A stretch of DNA of 64,000 bases from TMP-24 sp046348855 (GTDB lineage: Bacteria > Pseudomonadota > Alphaproteobacteria > Rhodobacterales > Rhodobacteraceae), in NCBI GenBank assembly GCA_046348855.1, contig JAXMDK010000002.1, positions 62,001 to 126,000 of the forward strand, given 5' to 3'. The notes below the pieces were generated by a model that saw only the letters and a program-made list of their open reading frames with translations, was not told where the DNA came from and ran no database searches. Within the stretch, counting starts at the first letter, position 1. The number at the start of each line of letters is the position of its first letter. Position numbers and translations under genes: made by a program. Shown one piece after another: positions 1 through 8,433 of the stretch.

Positions 1-1
1 C

Positions 2-856
2 TACCACGACAGCCTCGACATCAACGACCCCTGGCAGCGCGAGGTCGCCGCGATCCGCATGATCGCCAAGCTGCCGACGATCGCCGCGATGGCCTTCAAA
101 TATTCTATGGGCCAGCCCTTCGTTTACCCGAAGAACTCGCTCGATTACGCATCGAACTTCCTGCACATGTGCTTTGCCGTCCCGTGCGAGGATTATGTGG
201 TCCAGCCGGCGCTTGCCAAGGCGATGGACCGGATCATGATGCTGCATGCCGACCACGAGCAGAACGCCTCGACCTCGACGGTGCGGCTGGCGGGCTCGTC
301 GGGCGCCAACCCCTTCGCCTGCATTGCCGCCGGCATCGCCTGCCTGTGGGGGCCGGCCCATGGCGGCGCCAACCAGGCGGCGCTGGAACAATTGCGCGAA
401 ATCGGCTCGGTCGACCGCATTCCCGACTTCATCGCCAGGGCCAAGGACAAGACCTCGGGCGTCCGGCTGATGGGCTTCGGCCACCGGGTCTACAAGAACT
501 ACGATCCGCGCGCCAAGGTGATGAAGGAAAGCGCCGACGAGGTGCTGGAGCTGATGGGCATCCACAACAACCCGACGCTGCAGGTGGCCAAAGAGCTGGA
601 GCGGATCGCGCTCGAGGACGATTATTTCGTCTCGAAGAAGCTCTACCCCAACGTCGACTTCTATTCGGGCATCATCCTCGAGGCGATGGGCTTCCCGACC
701 TCGATGTTCACGCCGATTTTCGCCATCTCGCGCACTGTCGGCTGGATTTCGCAGTGGAAGGAAATGATCGCCGACCCGACCCAGAAGATCGGCCGCCCGC
801 GCCAGCTTTACGTCGGGCCGACCCAGCGGGATTATGTGGCGATCGAACAGCGCTAA
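2..856 (+). CDS. gltA: Citrate synthase, C-terminal part (5' end outside window)
   Basis: Condenses acetyl-CoA and oxaloacetate to citrate, the entry step of the TCA cycle, in the cytoplasm. The reading frame is open from the first bases of the window, so the start codon lies upstream. The visible part carries family signatures: HADHEQNASTSTVRLAGSS, then GPAHGGANQAAL, then the catalytic GFGHRVYKNYDPRA stretch with its His and Asp neighbourhood. It ends in QLYVGPTQRDYVAIEQR followed by TAA. It converges on the broken acyl-CoA dehydrogenase gene 31 bp away. The C-terminal region is complete and unbroken, and the call is secure. Confidence 0.97.
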   Translation, partial: YHDSLDINDPWQREVAAIRMIAKLPTIAAMAFKYSMGQPFVYPKNSLDYASNFLHMCFAVPCEDYVVQPALAKAMDRIMMLHADHEQNASTSTVRLAGSSGANPFACIAAGIACLWGPAHGGANQAALEQLREIGSVDRIPDFIARAKDKTSGVRLMGFGHRVYKNYDPRAKVMKESADEVLELMGIHNNPTLQVAKELERIALEDDYFVSKKLYPNVDFYSGIILEAMGFPTSMFTPIFAISRTVGWISQWKEMIADPTQKIGRPRQLYVGPTQRDYVAIEQR

Positions 857-887
857 GGCGGGTCGGGGCTGATGGGGCGCCGGCGGC

Positions 888-2043
888 CTAGAATCGAGCG
901 GCGCTGATATCGAGCCCCAGCCGGCCCTGGCCTTCGGTGACATAGATCGCGGGGCTCATGGCCACATGCTTGACCGCGGCGCGGACGTCGCGTTCGCAGC
1001 GTTCGAGCGGCGATGCCTCGAAGACCGCCGCCGCCCCGGCGATGTCGCAGAGCTTCGCGACTGACCGGCTTGCCGTCTCGCCCGCGAGGGCCGCGGCCAG
1101 TCGCAACTCCAGCCGAACGTCCGCGTTCATCGGATCGCCGGCCTCGACGTGCCGACAGAGATCGCCCATCGTCGAACGCAGATACGCGCGCGCGGCCCCA
1201 TCCGCGCCGCGATGCGTCCGACTTCGAACTGGACCGACCACGCTCGGCCAGCGGCACGGCGCCCCCCTGGCGCCTGTGACCTGCGGCGAGCGCGCGAAAG
1301 GCGGACAGCGCCGCCGTGGCGATCCCCAGCGGCACGGTCGCCACGGTCCAGGAGAAGATCGAGCGCGTCGGCAGCCGATTGGTGATGCCGGGCTGGGTCG
1401 GGGTCGGCTGAAAGTCGTGGCAGAAGGCCGCCGGCACCGAGGCGTCGGCAATGGTGAAGTCGCAACTCGCCGTCGCCCTAAGGCCCGAGGCATGCCAGGT
1501 GTCGATGACCGTCACCGCCGAGCGCGGGACGAAGGCAAAGATCATGCGCCCCTGCCCGGCGGGCTGGCCCTCGTCCACCTCGCACAGGACCGCGAACCAG
1601 GTGGCATGGGACGAGCCGCTGCCGAACAGCCAGCGGCCGCTGACCGCGAACCCCTCCCCGGTCGGAACCGCCTTGCCCACTGCCCCGGTCGAGGCCGCAA
1701 CGAAACAATCGGTATCGGAAAAGATGGCCTTCGCCGCACCTTCGGCCAGCATGCCCGCTGCCCGGCTCATCCCGCCGCCGTTGCCGACCAGCCAGCCGAC
1801 CGAACCGTCAAGCGAGGCCGCACGTTCGACCACGTCCATGAAATCCAGCGGCGATAGCCCGAGCCCGCCCAACCCGGCGGGAAGCAGAAGCCGAAACATC
1901 CCTGCCCGTGCCAGCGCCCGCATCAGCGTGTCTGGCAGGCGGCGGTTGCGGTCGAAATCGCCACGGCTGTCGGCGACCAGAGGTTGCAGACCATCAAGCG
2001 CATCAAGAAGTTCGGTCCGATGAGCGTTGGAGAAGTCCTTCAT
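888..2043 (-). pseudogene. Acyl-CoA dehydrogenase family protein broken by two frame changes
   Basis: Reads as a flavin-dependent acyl-CoA dehydrogenase-type protein of the HsaA/DszC-like group (Acyl-CoA_dh_2 C-terminus). The N-terminal two thirds are in one frame (LLLPAGLGGLGLSPLDFMDVVERAASLDGS; FAVSGRWLFGSGSSHATWFA). Near 1240 the homology moves to a second frame (VQFEVGRIAARMG) and near 1195 to a third (ARAYLRSTMGDLCRHVEAGD to the end, SAARF). The three frames join into one sensible protein of about 385 residues with no other stop, so the lesions are recent or are sequencing indels. Substrate unknown. It is divergent from the LysR gene at 2158, its likely regulator. Confidence 0.75.
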
Positions 2044-2128
2044 GTTCGCCTCCTGTCGCGCTGCCTACGTCCGGCACCGAAGGTGCGGCCAGGGCGGCAC
2101 AAGAGCAAATCCAAAGATTTCAGGCACG

Positions 2129-2145
2129 GATGAACCAGATTCATC
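2129..2145. promoter_or_regulatory. Candidate LysR-type operator (T-N11-A)
   Basis: A perfect inverted repeat GATGAA-N5-TTCATC contains the LysR-family T-N11-A pattern. It lies in the 114-bp gap between the divergent acyl-CoA dehydrogenase and LysR genes, 13 bp before the LysR start codon. This is where an autoregulated LysR site that also controls the divergent gene would be expected. Binding is inferred. Confidence 0.55.
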
Positions 2146-2157
2146 TAGAATGCGACG

Positions 2158-3087
2158 ATGCAGCCGCTGCCCCCTCTGCGAGAACTTCTGGCTTTTGAGA
2201 GCGCCGCGCGCCACCTGAGCTTCAGGAAGGCCGCCGAAGACCTGTCGGTGACTCCGACCGCGATCAGCCACCAGATCCGCCTGCTCGAACAGTTCTGCGG
2301 CCAGAAGCTGTTTTACCGGCAGCCCCGTCCGCTGAGACTGACCCCTGCCGGCGGGCGGCTGCTGCCAGTCGTCGGCGCGGCCTTTTCAGCGATGGCAGCC
2401 GAAATCGCGTCAATCCGCGGCGCGCCCGATGCGGCGCGCCTCCGGGTCACGACCACGAATGCCTTCGCGGCCCGCTGGCTGGTGCCCCGACTTGTGGGCT
2501 GGAACGCCGAGCATCCGGGCATCCTGCTCGACATTGTCGGGACCGATGCGATCCTCAGCCTGCGCTCCGGCGAGGCGGATGTGGCCATCCGCTATGCGCG
2601 CACTGCGCCGCCCGACGGGATCAGCGTCGAGATTCTTCGCGACCGTCACCACATGGTCGCGCGGCCGAATCTCGTCGCCGGGCGAAACCTGCCGCTCGCG
2701 CCCGGTGACATTGCAAGCCTGCCGCTGATCGAGCTGGGCTGGCCGGCAAGCGACCTGGAAGCGCCGATCTGGCACCGCTGGGAAACCGCGGCGCGCGAGC
2801 GGGGCGGCTGGCCCGATGGACTGACCCTTCGTCCGGCCATGCGGTTCCACGAAGAACTGCACGGTATTGGCGCGATCATCGCCGGACAGGGGATCGGCCT
2901 GTGCAGCGACGTGCTGGTGGCACCGGAGCTTGGCTCCGGCGCCCTTCTCGATGTCGGGGCGTTCTCGCTGCCCGGCTACGGCTTCTTCGTGGTCTGGCGG
3001 CGGGACCATCCGCGCCAGCGCGAGATCAGGCTGTTCGCCCGATGGGCTTGTCGGCAGTCCGGCGCTGTCCTTGCGCTGCCCGACTGA
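2158..3087 (+). CDS. LysR-family transcriptional regulator, GcvA type
   Basis: A 309-residue DNA-binding regulator. Residues about 5-64 form the winged helix-turn-helix (LRELLAFESAARHLSFRKAAEDLSVTPTAISHQIRLLEQ), followed by a two-lobed effector domain. The RQPRPLRLTPAG stretch after the helix and the overall length fit the GcvA/AmpR subgroup. It is divergent from the broken acyl-CoA dehydrogenase, and a T-N11-A palindrome lies just upstream, so autoregulation and control of the neighbour are likely. The effector is unknown. Its 3' end stops 2 bp before the end of the convergent EF-G-like gene. Confidence 0.9.
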   Translation: MQPLPPLRELLAFESAARHLSFRKAAEDLSVTPTAISHQIRLLEQFCGQKLFYRQPRPLRLTPAGGRLLPVVGAAFSAMAAEIASIRGAPDAARLRVTTTNAFAARWLVPRLVGWNAEHPGILLDIVGTDAILSLRSGEADVAIRYARTAPPDGISVEILRDRHHMVARPNLVAGRNLPLAPGDIASLPLIELGWPASDLEAPIWHRWETAARERGGWPDGLTLRPAMRFHEELHGIGAIIAGQGIGLCSDVLVAPELGSGALLDVGAFSLPGYGFFVVWRRDHPRQREIRLFARWACRQSGAVLALPD

Positions 3088-3089
3088 GA

Positions 3090-5015
3090 TCACGCCTCTG
3101 CGTGCTCCTTCGAGATCCGCTCGGCCTCGCGCCCGTAAAGCTCCTCGTAATGGTCGAAGGTCGCTTCGTGCCACGCCGTCCCCTGGGTGGCCGAGCCGAG
3201 TGCGGTGATCAGGTCCTCCTCCGCCGCCGCTGGCAGCAGCGCGCGGAAGATGTCCCAGCCCCGGCAGGCCGGATCGCGGTCAAAGCCCAGCACCTGCCCT
3301 TTCAGCGACGAGATCAGCGACACCATCGAGCCGGCGAAGATCGACGGGATGTGGACGTCGACCCGCTCGACCGGTTGCAACAGCACCGGCCCGGCCTTCG
3401 ACAGCGCCTCTTTCACCCCCTGCCGGCCGGCGGTGCGGAAGGCATAGTCGGAACTGTCGACCGCATGGTGCTTGCCGTCGGTCAGCGTCACCGCCACGTC
3501 GATGACCGGAAAGCCCAGCGGCCCCTTGACCAGCGCGTCGCGCGCGCCTTCCTCGACCGAGGGGATGTAGTTACGCGGCACCGCGCCACCCTTCACCGTT
3601 TCGCTGAACCGGAACCCCTCGCCGCGCGCCATCGGTCCGACAGTCAGCGCCACGTCGGCGAACTGGCCGGCGCCGCCCGACTGCTTGCGGTGGCGGTAGG
3701 TTTCCTCGATCGCCGACGAGATCGATTCGCGGTAGCGCGGCTGCGGCACCAGCGCCTCGACCTCGACCCCGAACCCGTCGGCCAACTGCACCAGCGTATG
3801 GCGCAAGTGCATCGGCCCCTGCACCCGCAAGAGCGCATGGCCCGAGCCTTCGTCCTGCTGGACCGCCAGCGCCGGATCGGCCTCGGCCAGCCGCGCCAGT
3901 GCCGCCGACAGCCGCACATCGTCGCGTTCGTGGGCGGGCGTCAGCAGCCGCGCCAGGGCCGGCGGCGCGCCGCGCGCCCAGTCGGGCGCGGGCGTGGCGT
4001 CGGCCGCGCCGTAGATCATCCCGGCGTTCAGATGGTCGGCCTTGACCGCGATGGCCACGTCGCCCACCGCCAACTGGTCGTGGCCCGACTTGGCGCCCAG
4101 CTCCGACAGGCCGCCGATCGACGCCCCCCCCAGGGCCGCGCCCTGCGCCACCCCCGCCGACAGGGCCCGGATGAACACGCACTTGCCCAGATGCTTGCGG
4201 TATTGCGCATGAAAACCGACGGCCAGCGCCTTGGCCCCGCCGATCCGGGCGGCCAGCGCTTCGACCCCCGGCGCCTCGTGCCTGAGCGCCTTCATCAGCC
4301 GCATGACCCCGTTGGCATGGCTCGCCGCGCCAAGGAAACAGGGCAGGATCACGCTTTCCTGGGTCTCGCGGCGGGCGATTTCATAAAGCGCCCCGCGCGC
4401 CGGTTCGTGATCCTCGATCAGTTCCTCCAGCAGCTTGTCATCATATTCCGACATATGTTCGAGAAGCGCCGAGCGCGCTTCCTTCTCCCGGTCGCTTTCG
4501 GCGTTCGGCATCTCGACCAGGACCGAGGGCAGGCCCTCGCGGTAGCGCCAGGCGCGCTCGGAAATCAGGTCGACCGCACCGACCACCTGCCCGCCTTCGC
4601 GGATCGGGATCTGGCGCAGGACCACGGCATGCGAGGTATAGGCCTGCAGCGCCGACACGATGTCGCGGACGCGGCCCTTGGGCGTGTCCATCCGGTTGAT
4701 GAAGATCAGGCAGGGTGTGCCGGCGGCTTCGATGGCGCGCAGGTAGGGCGCGGCCAGAACCGCCTCGGCCGGATCGGGCGCCACGCACAGGACCACCGCG
4801 TCAGACGCCAGCAGCGCCGCCCCGGCCATGCGCGCATATTCGGGGCCGCCCGCCATGTCGATGGCACACCAGGGCTCGCCCAGGAAGGTGAAGCGCGACA
4901 GCGCCAGATGCCCGGCCTGTTCCACCTTCGGCGGATGGCCGTCCAGATGCGCCAGACGCTTGACGAGCTCGGTCTTGCCCGACTGCGAGGGCCCCATGAC
5001 TGTGATGAGCCGCAT
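3090..5015 (-). CDS. EF-G-like translational GTPase paralogue with altered GTPase motifs
   Basis: A 641-residue protein with the EF-G domain order: a GTP-binding domain, then domains II to V. Domain IV/V signatures are clear (RKQSGGAGQFADVALTV; GGAVPRNYIPSVEEGARDAL; HHAVDSSDYAFRTAGRQG). The P-loop GPSQSGKT is at residues 8-15, NRMD at 107-110 replaces NKMD, and DMAGG at 53-57 replaces DTPGH. Only about 37 residues separate the P-loop from DMAGG, and no RGITI switch I motif is present. The ATG at 5015 is chosen because GGAAGGGAG precedes it and MRLITVMG starts the G domain; an earlier in-frame ATG at 5105 has no homologous sequence after it. It is probably not the housekeeping EF-G. Role unknown. 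Confidence 0.85.
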   Translation of the reverse strand: MRLITVMGPSQSGKTELVKRLAHLDGHPPKVEQAGHLALSRFTFLGEPWCAIDMAGGPEYARMAGAALLASDAVVLCVAPDPAEAVLAAPYLRAIEAAGTPCLIFINRMDTPKGRVRDIVSALQAYTSHAVVLRQIPIREGGQVVGAVDLISERAWRYREGLPSVLVEMPNAESDREKEARSALLEHMSEYDDKLLEELIEDHEPARGALYEIARRETQESVILPCFLGAASHANGVMRLMKALRHEAPGVEALAARIGGAKALAVGFHAQYRKHLGKCVFIRALSAGVAQGAALGGASIGGLSELGAKSGHDQLAVGDVAIAVKADHLNAGMIYGAADATPAPDWARGAPPALARLLTPAHERDDVRLSAALARLAEADPALAVQQDEGSGHALLRVQGPMHLRHTLVQLADGFGVEVEALVPQPRYRESISSAIEETYRHRKQSGGAGQFADVALTVGPMARGEGFRFSETVKGGAVPRNYIPSVEEGARDALVKGPLGFPVIDVAVTLTDGKHHAVDSSDYAFRTAGRQGVKEALSKAGPVLLQPVERVDVHIPSIFAGSMVSLISSLKGQVLGFDRDPACRGWDIFRALLPAAAEEDLITALGSATQGTAWHEATFDHYEELYGREAERISKEHAEA

Positions 5016-5201
5016 GATGATCGCTCCCTTCCGGCACGCAAGGGGGGCGCCGGCGAAAATGCCGCGACCCGCGTGCCGTCGGGCCGATCCGCCCTGGCCC
5101 CACATTGTTCCGCCGGGCCGCCCCGGTCAAGGCAAAGTCGGCGCGCGCCGTCGGCCCACCGGCAGTTTGCAAGCGCCGCGGCGGCGGTTTAGAAGGGGCG
5201 C

Positions 5202-6011
5202 ATGGATATTCTCGACAAGATCAAGGCTTACAAGCTTGAGGAAGTGGCCGCCGCCAAGCGCGCACTTCCGCTGGCCGATGTGGAAGAGGCCGCCCGTGCC
5301 GCCAGCCCGGTGCGCGGCTTCCGCCGGGCGCTGGCTCGCGCCGAGACGCAGGGCTACGGGCTGATTACAGAAATCAAGAAAGCCTCGCCGTCGAAGGGCC
5401 TGATCCGCGCCGATTTCGACCCGCCGGCGCTGGCCCGCGCCTATCAGGCCGGCGGCGCCGCCTGCCTGTCGGTCCTGACCGACGGCCCGTCCTTCCAGGG
5501 TGCACCCGCCTATCTGATGGCCGCGCGCGCCGCCGTCGACCTGCCGGTGCTGCGCAAGGATTTCCTCTACGACCCCTACCAGGTCGCCGAGGCGCGGGCC
5601 TGGGGGGCCGACTGCATCCTGATCATCATGGCCTCGGTTTCGGATGCGCTGGCGGCAGAACTGGAACAGGCGGCGACCGGGTGGGGGATGGATGTGTTGA
5701 TCGAGGTCCATGACGAGGCCGAACTGGACCGGGCCTTGCGCCTGTCTTCACCGATGATCGGCGTAAACAACCGCAATCTCAAGACCTTCGAGGTCAGTCT
5801 CGATACGACGCGGCGGCTGGCGCCCCGGCTGCCGGTGGGCCGTATGCTGGTCTGCGAAAGCGGTCTGTTCACGCCGGCCGATCTGGCGGCGATGGCCGAT
5901 TGCGGCGCGCGGTCCTTCCTGATCGGCGAAAGCCTGATGCGGCAGGCCGACGTCGCCGCCGCGACGCGCGCCATCCTCGCCGATCCGGTGGCAGGTTCGC
6001 CATGCCGCTGA
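5202..6011 (+). CDS. trpC: Indole-3-glycerol phosphate synthase
   Basis: Closes the indole ring in tryptophan biosynthesis (CdRP to indole-3-glycerol phosphate). The 269-residue TIM barrel shows the family motifs EIKKASPSKG near residues 57-66, VLRKDF near 116-121, NNRNLKTFEV and CESG. The ATG is preceded by GAAGGGG and a TTTAGA-like -10. It is followed immediately by moaC, which overlaps its last 10 bases. trpG and trpD are not upstream; a divergent EF-G-like gene is there instead. Confidence 0.97.
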   Translation: MDILDKIKAYKLEEVAAAKRALPLADVEEAARAASPVRGFRRALARAETQGYGLITEIKKASPSKGLIRADFDPPALARAYQAGGAACLSVLTDGPSFQGAPAYLMAARAAVDLPVLRKDFLYDPYQVAEARAWGADCILIIMASVSDALAAELEQAATGWGMDVLIEVHDEAELDRALRLSSPMIGVNNRNLKTFEVSLDTTRRLAPRLPVGRMLVCESGLFTPADLAAMADCGARSFLIGESLMRQADVAAATRAILADPVAGSPCR

Positions 6012-6478
6012 CCCATTTCGACGACAAGGGCAATGCCCACATGGTCGATGTCGGCGCCAAGCCCGAGACCGAGCGGGCGGCGGTGGCCGAGGCGCGGGTG
6101 CTGATGCAGGCTGCCACGCTCGCGCTTGTGACCGAGGGCCGGGCCAAGAAGGGCGACGTCCTGGGCGTGGCCCGGCTGGCCGGGATCATGGCCGCCAAGC
6201 GCACCGCCGATCTGGTGCCGCTCTGCCATCCGCTGCCGATCACCAGCGTCGCCGTCGATCTCGCCGCAGATCCGGCCCTTCCCGGCGTCCGCATCACTGC
6301 CACGGTCAAGACCCGCGGCCAGACCGGGGTCGAGATGGAGGCGTTGACCGCCGCCTCGGTCGCGGCGCTGACCGTCTATGACATGCTGAAGGCCGCCGAA
6401 CGCTCGATGGTCATCGAGGGCCTGCGCGTCATCCTGAAAGATGGCGGAAAATCAGGACGTTACGAGGCGAACCCATGA
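6002..6478 (+). CDS. moaC: Cyclic pyranopterin monophosphate synthase
   Basis: Second step of molybdenum cofactor synthesis, converting 3',8-cyclo-7,8-dihydro-GTP to cyclic pyranopterin monophosphate. It has 158 residues, typical for MoaC. It begins MPLTHFDDKGNAHMVDVGAKPETERAAVAEA and contains the conserved VPLCHPLPI and the VEMEALTAASVAALTVYDMLK segment. The ATG at 6002 lies inside the end of trpC, and an upstream extension of the frame has no homology. moeA follows with a 4-bp ATGA overlap, so the two genes are translationally coupled. Confidence 0.96.
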   Translation: MPLTHFDDKGNAHMVDVGAKPETERAAVAEARVLMQAATLALVTEGRAKKGDVLGVARLAGIMAAKRTADLVPLCHPLPITSVAVDLAADPALPGVRITATVKTRGQTGVEMEALTAASVAALTVYDMLKAAERSMVIEGLRVILKDGGKSGRYEANP

Positions 6479-7656
6479 TTTCTGTCGAAGAGGCGCTTGC
6501 GCAGGTTCTGGCCCTGGCCGACCCCTTGCCGGCCGAAACCGTGGCGCTGCGCCAAGCCGCCAGCCGGGTGCTGGCCGGGCCGGTCGTGGCGCGCCTGAAC
6601 CAGCCGCCCTTCGATGCGTCGGCGATGGACGGCTACGCGCTCTGCGAGGCCGACCACCAGCCGGGGCAGGTTCTGACGGTGATCGGCGAGGCCGGCGCCG
6701 GCAACGCCTTCACCGGCGGGCTTGCCCCCGGCCAGGCGGTGCGCATCTTCACCGGCGCGCCAGTCCCGGCCGGCGCCGACCGCGTCGTGCTGCAGGAAGA
6801 TTGCAGCCGCGACGGCGACCGGGTCAGGCTGGGCGACAGGCTGGAAAAACAGGATCATATCAGGCGGTTGGGGCAGGATTTTCATGTCGGCCGCCGGCTG
6901 GAGCCGCCGTTCCGCCTGCGCCCGGTCGATCTGGCGCTGATCGCGGCGATGAACCAGCCCGAGGTGACGGTCGCCCGCCGCCCGGTGGTGGCGATCCTGT
7001 CGACCGGCGACGAACTGGTGCAGCCCGGCGAAGACCCGCGCCCCGACCAGATCATCGCCTCGAACGGCTTCGCCCTGGCTGCCATCGCCGAGGCCGCCGG
7101 CGCCGAGGCGCGGCTTCTGCCGATCGCCCGCGACCGCATCGAGGATCTGACCTTTGCCCTGGGGCTGGCCGAGGACGCCGACGTGATCGTGACCATCGGC
7201 GGCGCCTCGGTCGGCGACCACGACCTTGTCGGCCGCGTCGTGCGCGAGATGGGCATGGACCAGCGGTTCTGGAAGATCGCCATGCGCCCCGGCAAGCCGC
7301 TGATGGCGGGCCGTCTGGGCCGCGCCGCGCTTCTGGGCCTGCCCGGCAACCCGGTGTCGGCCATCGTCTGCGCCCGGCTGTTCCTGGTGCCGCTTCTCGA
7401 CCACCTGCAGGGCCTGCCCGCGCGCCACGACACACGCCGGGCGCGGCTGGCCGGCGACGTCGCCGCCAATGGCCCGCGCACCCACTACATGCGCGCCCGC
7501 CTGGCCACCGGCGATGGCCTGCCGGAGATCGCCGCCCTGAACAATCAGGACAGCGCCCTGCTGACCGTCCTGGCACAAGCCGACGCGCTCTTGATCCGGC
7601 CGGTGGGCGACGGGCCGCGAAAGGCGGGCGAAGTGGTGGACTACCTGCCACTGTAA
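6475..7656 (+). CDS. moeA: Molybdopterin molybdenumtransferase MoeA
   Basis: Inserts molybdate into adenylated molybdopterin, the last common step of Mo-cofactor synthesis. The 393 residues show family motifs in order: NQPPFDASAMDGYAL, FTGAPVPAGADRVVLQEDC, ILSTGDELVQPGE, TIGGASVGDHDL, MRPGKPLMAGRLG and GLPGNPVSA. It starts in a 4-bp overlap with moaC. lexA follows after its own promoter, so transcription of the trpC-moaC-moeA unit and lexA can be uncoupled. Confidence 0.96.
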   Translation: MISVEEALAQVLALADPLPAETVALRQAASRVLAGPVVARLNQPPFDASAMDGYALCEADHQPGQVLTVIGEAGAGNAFTGGLAPGQAVRIFTGAPVPAGADRVVLQEDCSRDGDRVRLGDRLEKQDHIRRLGQDFHVGRRLEPPFRLRPVDLALIAAMNQPEVTVARRPVVAILSTGDELVQPGEDPRPDQIIASNGFALAAIAEAAGAEARLLPIARDRIEDLTFALGLAEDADVIVTIGGASVGDHDLVGRVVREMGMDQRFWKIAMRPGKPLMAGRLGRAALLGLPGNPVSAIVCARLFLVPLLDHLQGLPARHDTRRARLAGDVAANGPRTHYMRARLATGDGLPEIAALNNQDSALLTVLAQADALLIRPVGDGPRKAGEVVDYLPL

Positions 7657-7665
7657 GCGGGGCGA

Positions 7666-7694
7666 TTGACACAAAAGGGGAACGGGGCTAGAAC
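7666..7694 (+). promoter_or_regulatory. lexA promoter (-35 TTGACA, -10 TAGAAC)
   Basis: TTGACA at 7666-7671 and TAGAAC at 7689-7694 are separated by exactly 17 bp, a good housekeeping-type promoter just after the moeA stop. The -10 overlaps the LexA box, so repressor binding would block the polymerase. Confidence 0.7.
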
Positions 7695-7705
7695 ATGACT
7701 GGAAC
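7691..7705 (+). promoter_or_regulatory. LexA (SOS) box GAAC-N7-GAAC
   Basis: GAAC at 7691-7694 and GAAC at 7702-7705 with a 7-bp spacer match the direct-repeat SOS box known from alphaproteobacteria (GTTC-N7-GTTC on the other strand). It overlaps the -10 element and lies 34 bp before the lexA start, which implies autorepression. Confidence 0.85.
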
Positions 7706-7738
7706 GAGCCCAACCCCCCGTTGAAGGACAACGCCAGG

Positions 7739-8425
7739 ATGCTGACCCGCAAGCAGTTGGAACTTCTGGACTTCATCCGCAAACGCATGGCGAGCGACGG
7801 GGTGCCGCCCTCGTTCGACGAAATGAAGGACGCGCTCGACCTGCGGTCGAAGTCCGGCATCCACCGGCTGATCACCGCGCTCGAGGAACGGGGCTTCATC
7901 CGCCGCCTGGCCCACCGCGCCCGGGCGATCGAGGTGGTGAAACTGCCCGAGGCGATGGAAAAGCCCGGCTTCAGCCCGCGGGTGATCCGTGGCGACCGCA
8001 CCGACCCGCCGCCCGGCGCGGTGCCGGTTCAGGCGGTTCATGCGCTGGAACTGCCGGTCATGGGCCGTATCGCCGCCGGCGTGCCGATCGAGGCGATTTC
8101 CGAAGTCTCGCACCATGTGGCGGTGCCGGGCGCGATGCTGTCGGGCCGTGGCAACCACTATGCGCTCGAGGTCAAGGGCGACTCGATGATCGACGCCGGG
8201 ATCAACGACGGCGACGTGGTGGTGATCCGCGAACAGACGACGGCCGAAAACGGCGACATCGTCGTGGCGCTGGTCGAAGGGCACGAGGCGACGCTGAAAC
8301 GCTTCCGCCGCCGCGCCGGCATGATCGCGCTCGAAGCCGCGAACCCGGCCTATGAAACCCGGGTCCTGCCCGAGGAGAGCGTGAAGGTCCAGGGCCGGCT
8401 GGTCGGGCTGATCCGCACCTACTGA
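7739..8425 (+). CDS. lexA: LexA repressor, SOS regulator with autocleavage
   Basis: Represses DNA-damage genes and cleaves itself when RecA is activated. The 228 residues comprise an N-terminal winged helix (MLTRKQLELLDFIRKRM, residues 1 to about 65) and a C-terminal S24 peptidase domain. The cleavage site Ala113-Gly114 is in RIAAGVPIE, the nucleophile Ser149 is in VKGDSMID and the catalytic Lys187 is in EATLKRF. The start at 7739 gives the standard N-terminus; an ATG six codons earlier is in frame but less likely. The gene converges on acuI with only 8 bp between the ends. Confidence 0.96.
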   Translation: MLTRKQLELLDFIRKRMASDGVPPSFDEMKDALDLRSKSGIHRLITALEERGFIRRLAHRARAIEVVKLPEAMEKPGFSPRVIRGDRTDPPPGAVPVQAVHALELPVMGRIAAGVPIEAISEVSHHVAVPGAMLSGRGNHYALEVKGDSMIDAGINDGDVVVIREQTTAENGDIVVALVEGHEATLKRFRRRAGMIALEAANPAYETRVLPEESVKVQGRLVGLIRTY

Positions 8426-8433
8426 CCGGGTGG

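Noticed and set aside
5015..5105. Longer N-terminus for the EF-G-like protein from ATG 5105
   Set aside because: The extra 30 residues have no family similarity, while ATG 5015 has a strong GGAAGGGAG upstream and starts the G domain.
2901..5192. A 763-codon open frame on the plus strand opposite the EF-G-like gene
   Set aside because: It is antisense to a gene with clear EF-G motifs, has no recognisable domain and is rich in Arg/Pro/Gln as expected of shadow frames in GC-rich DNA.
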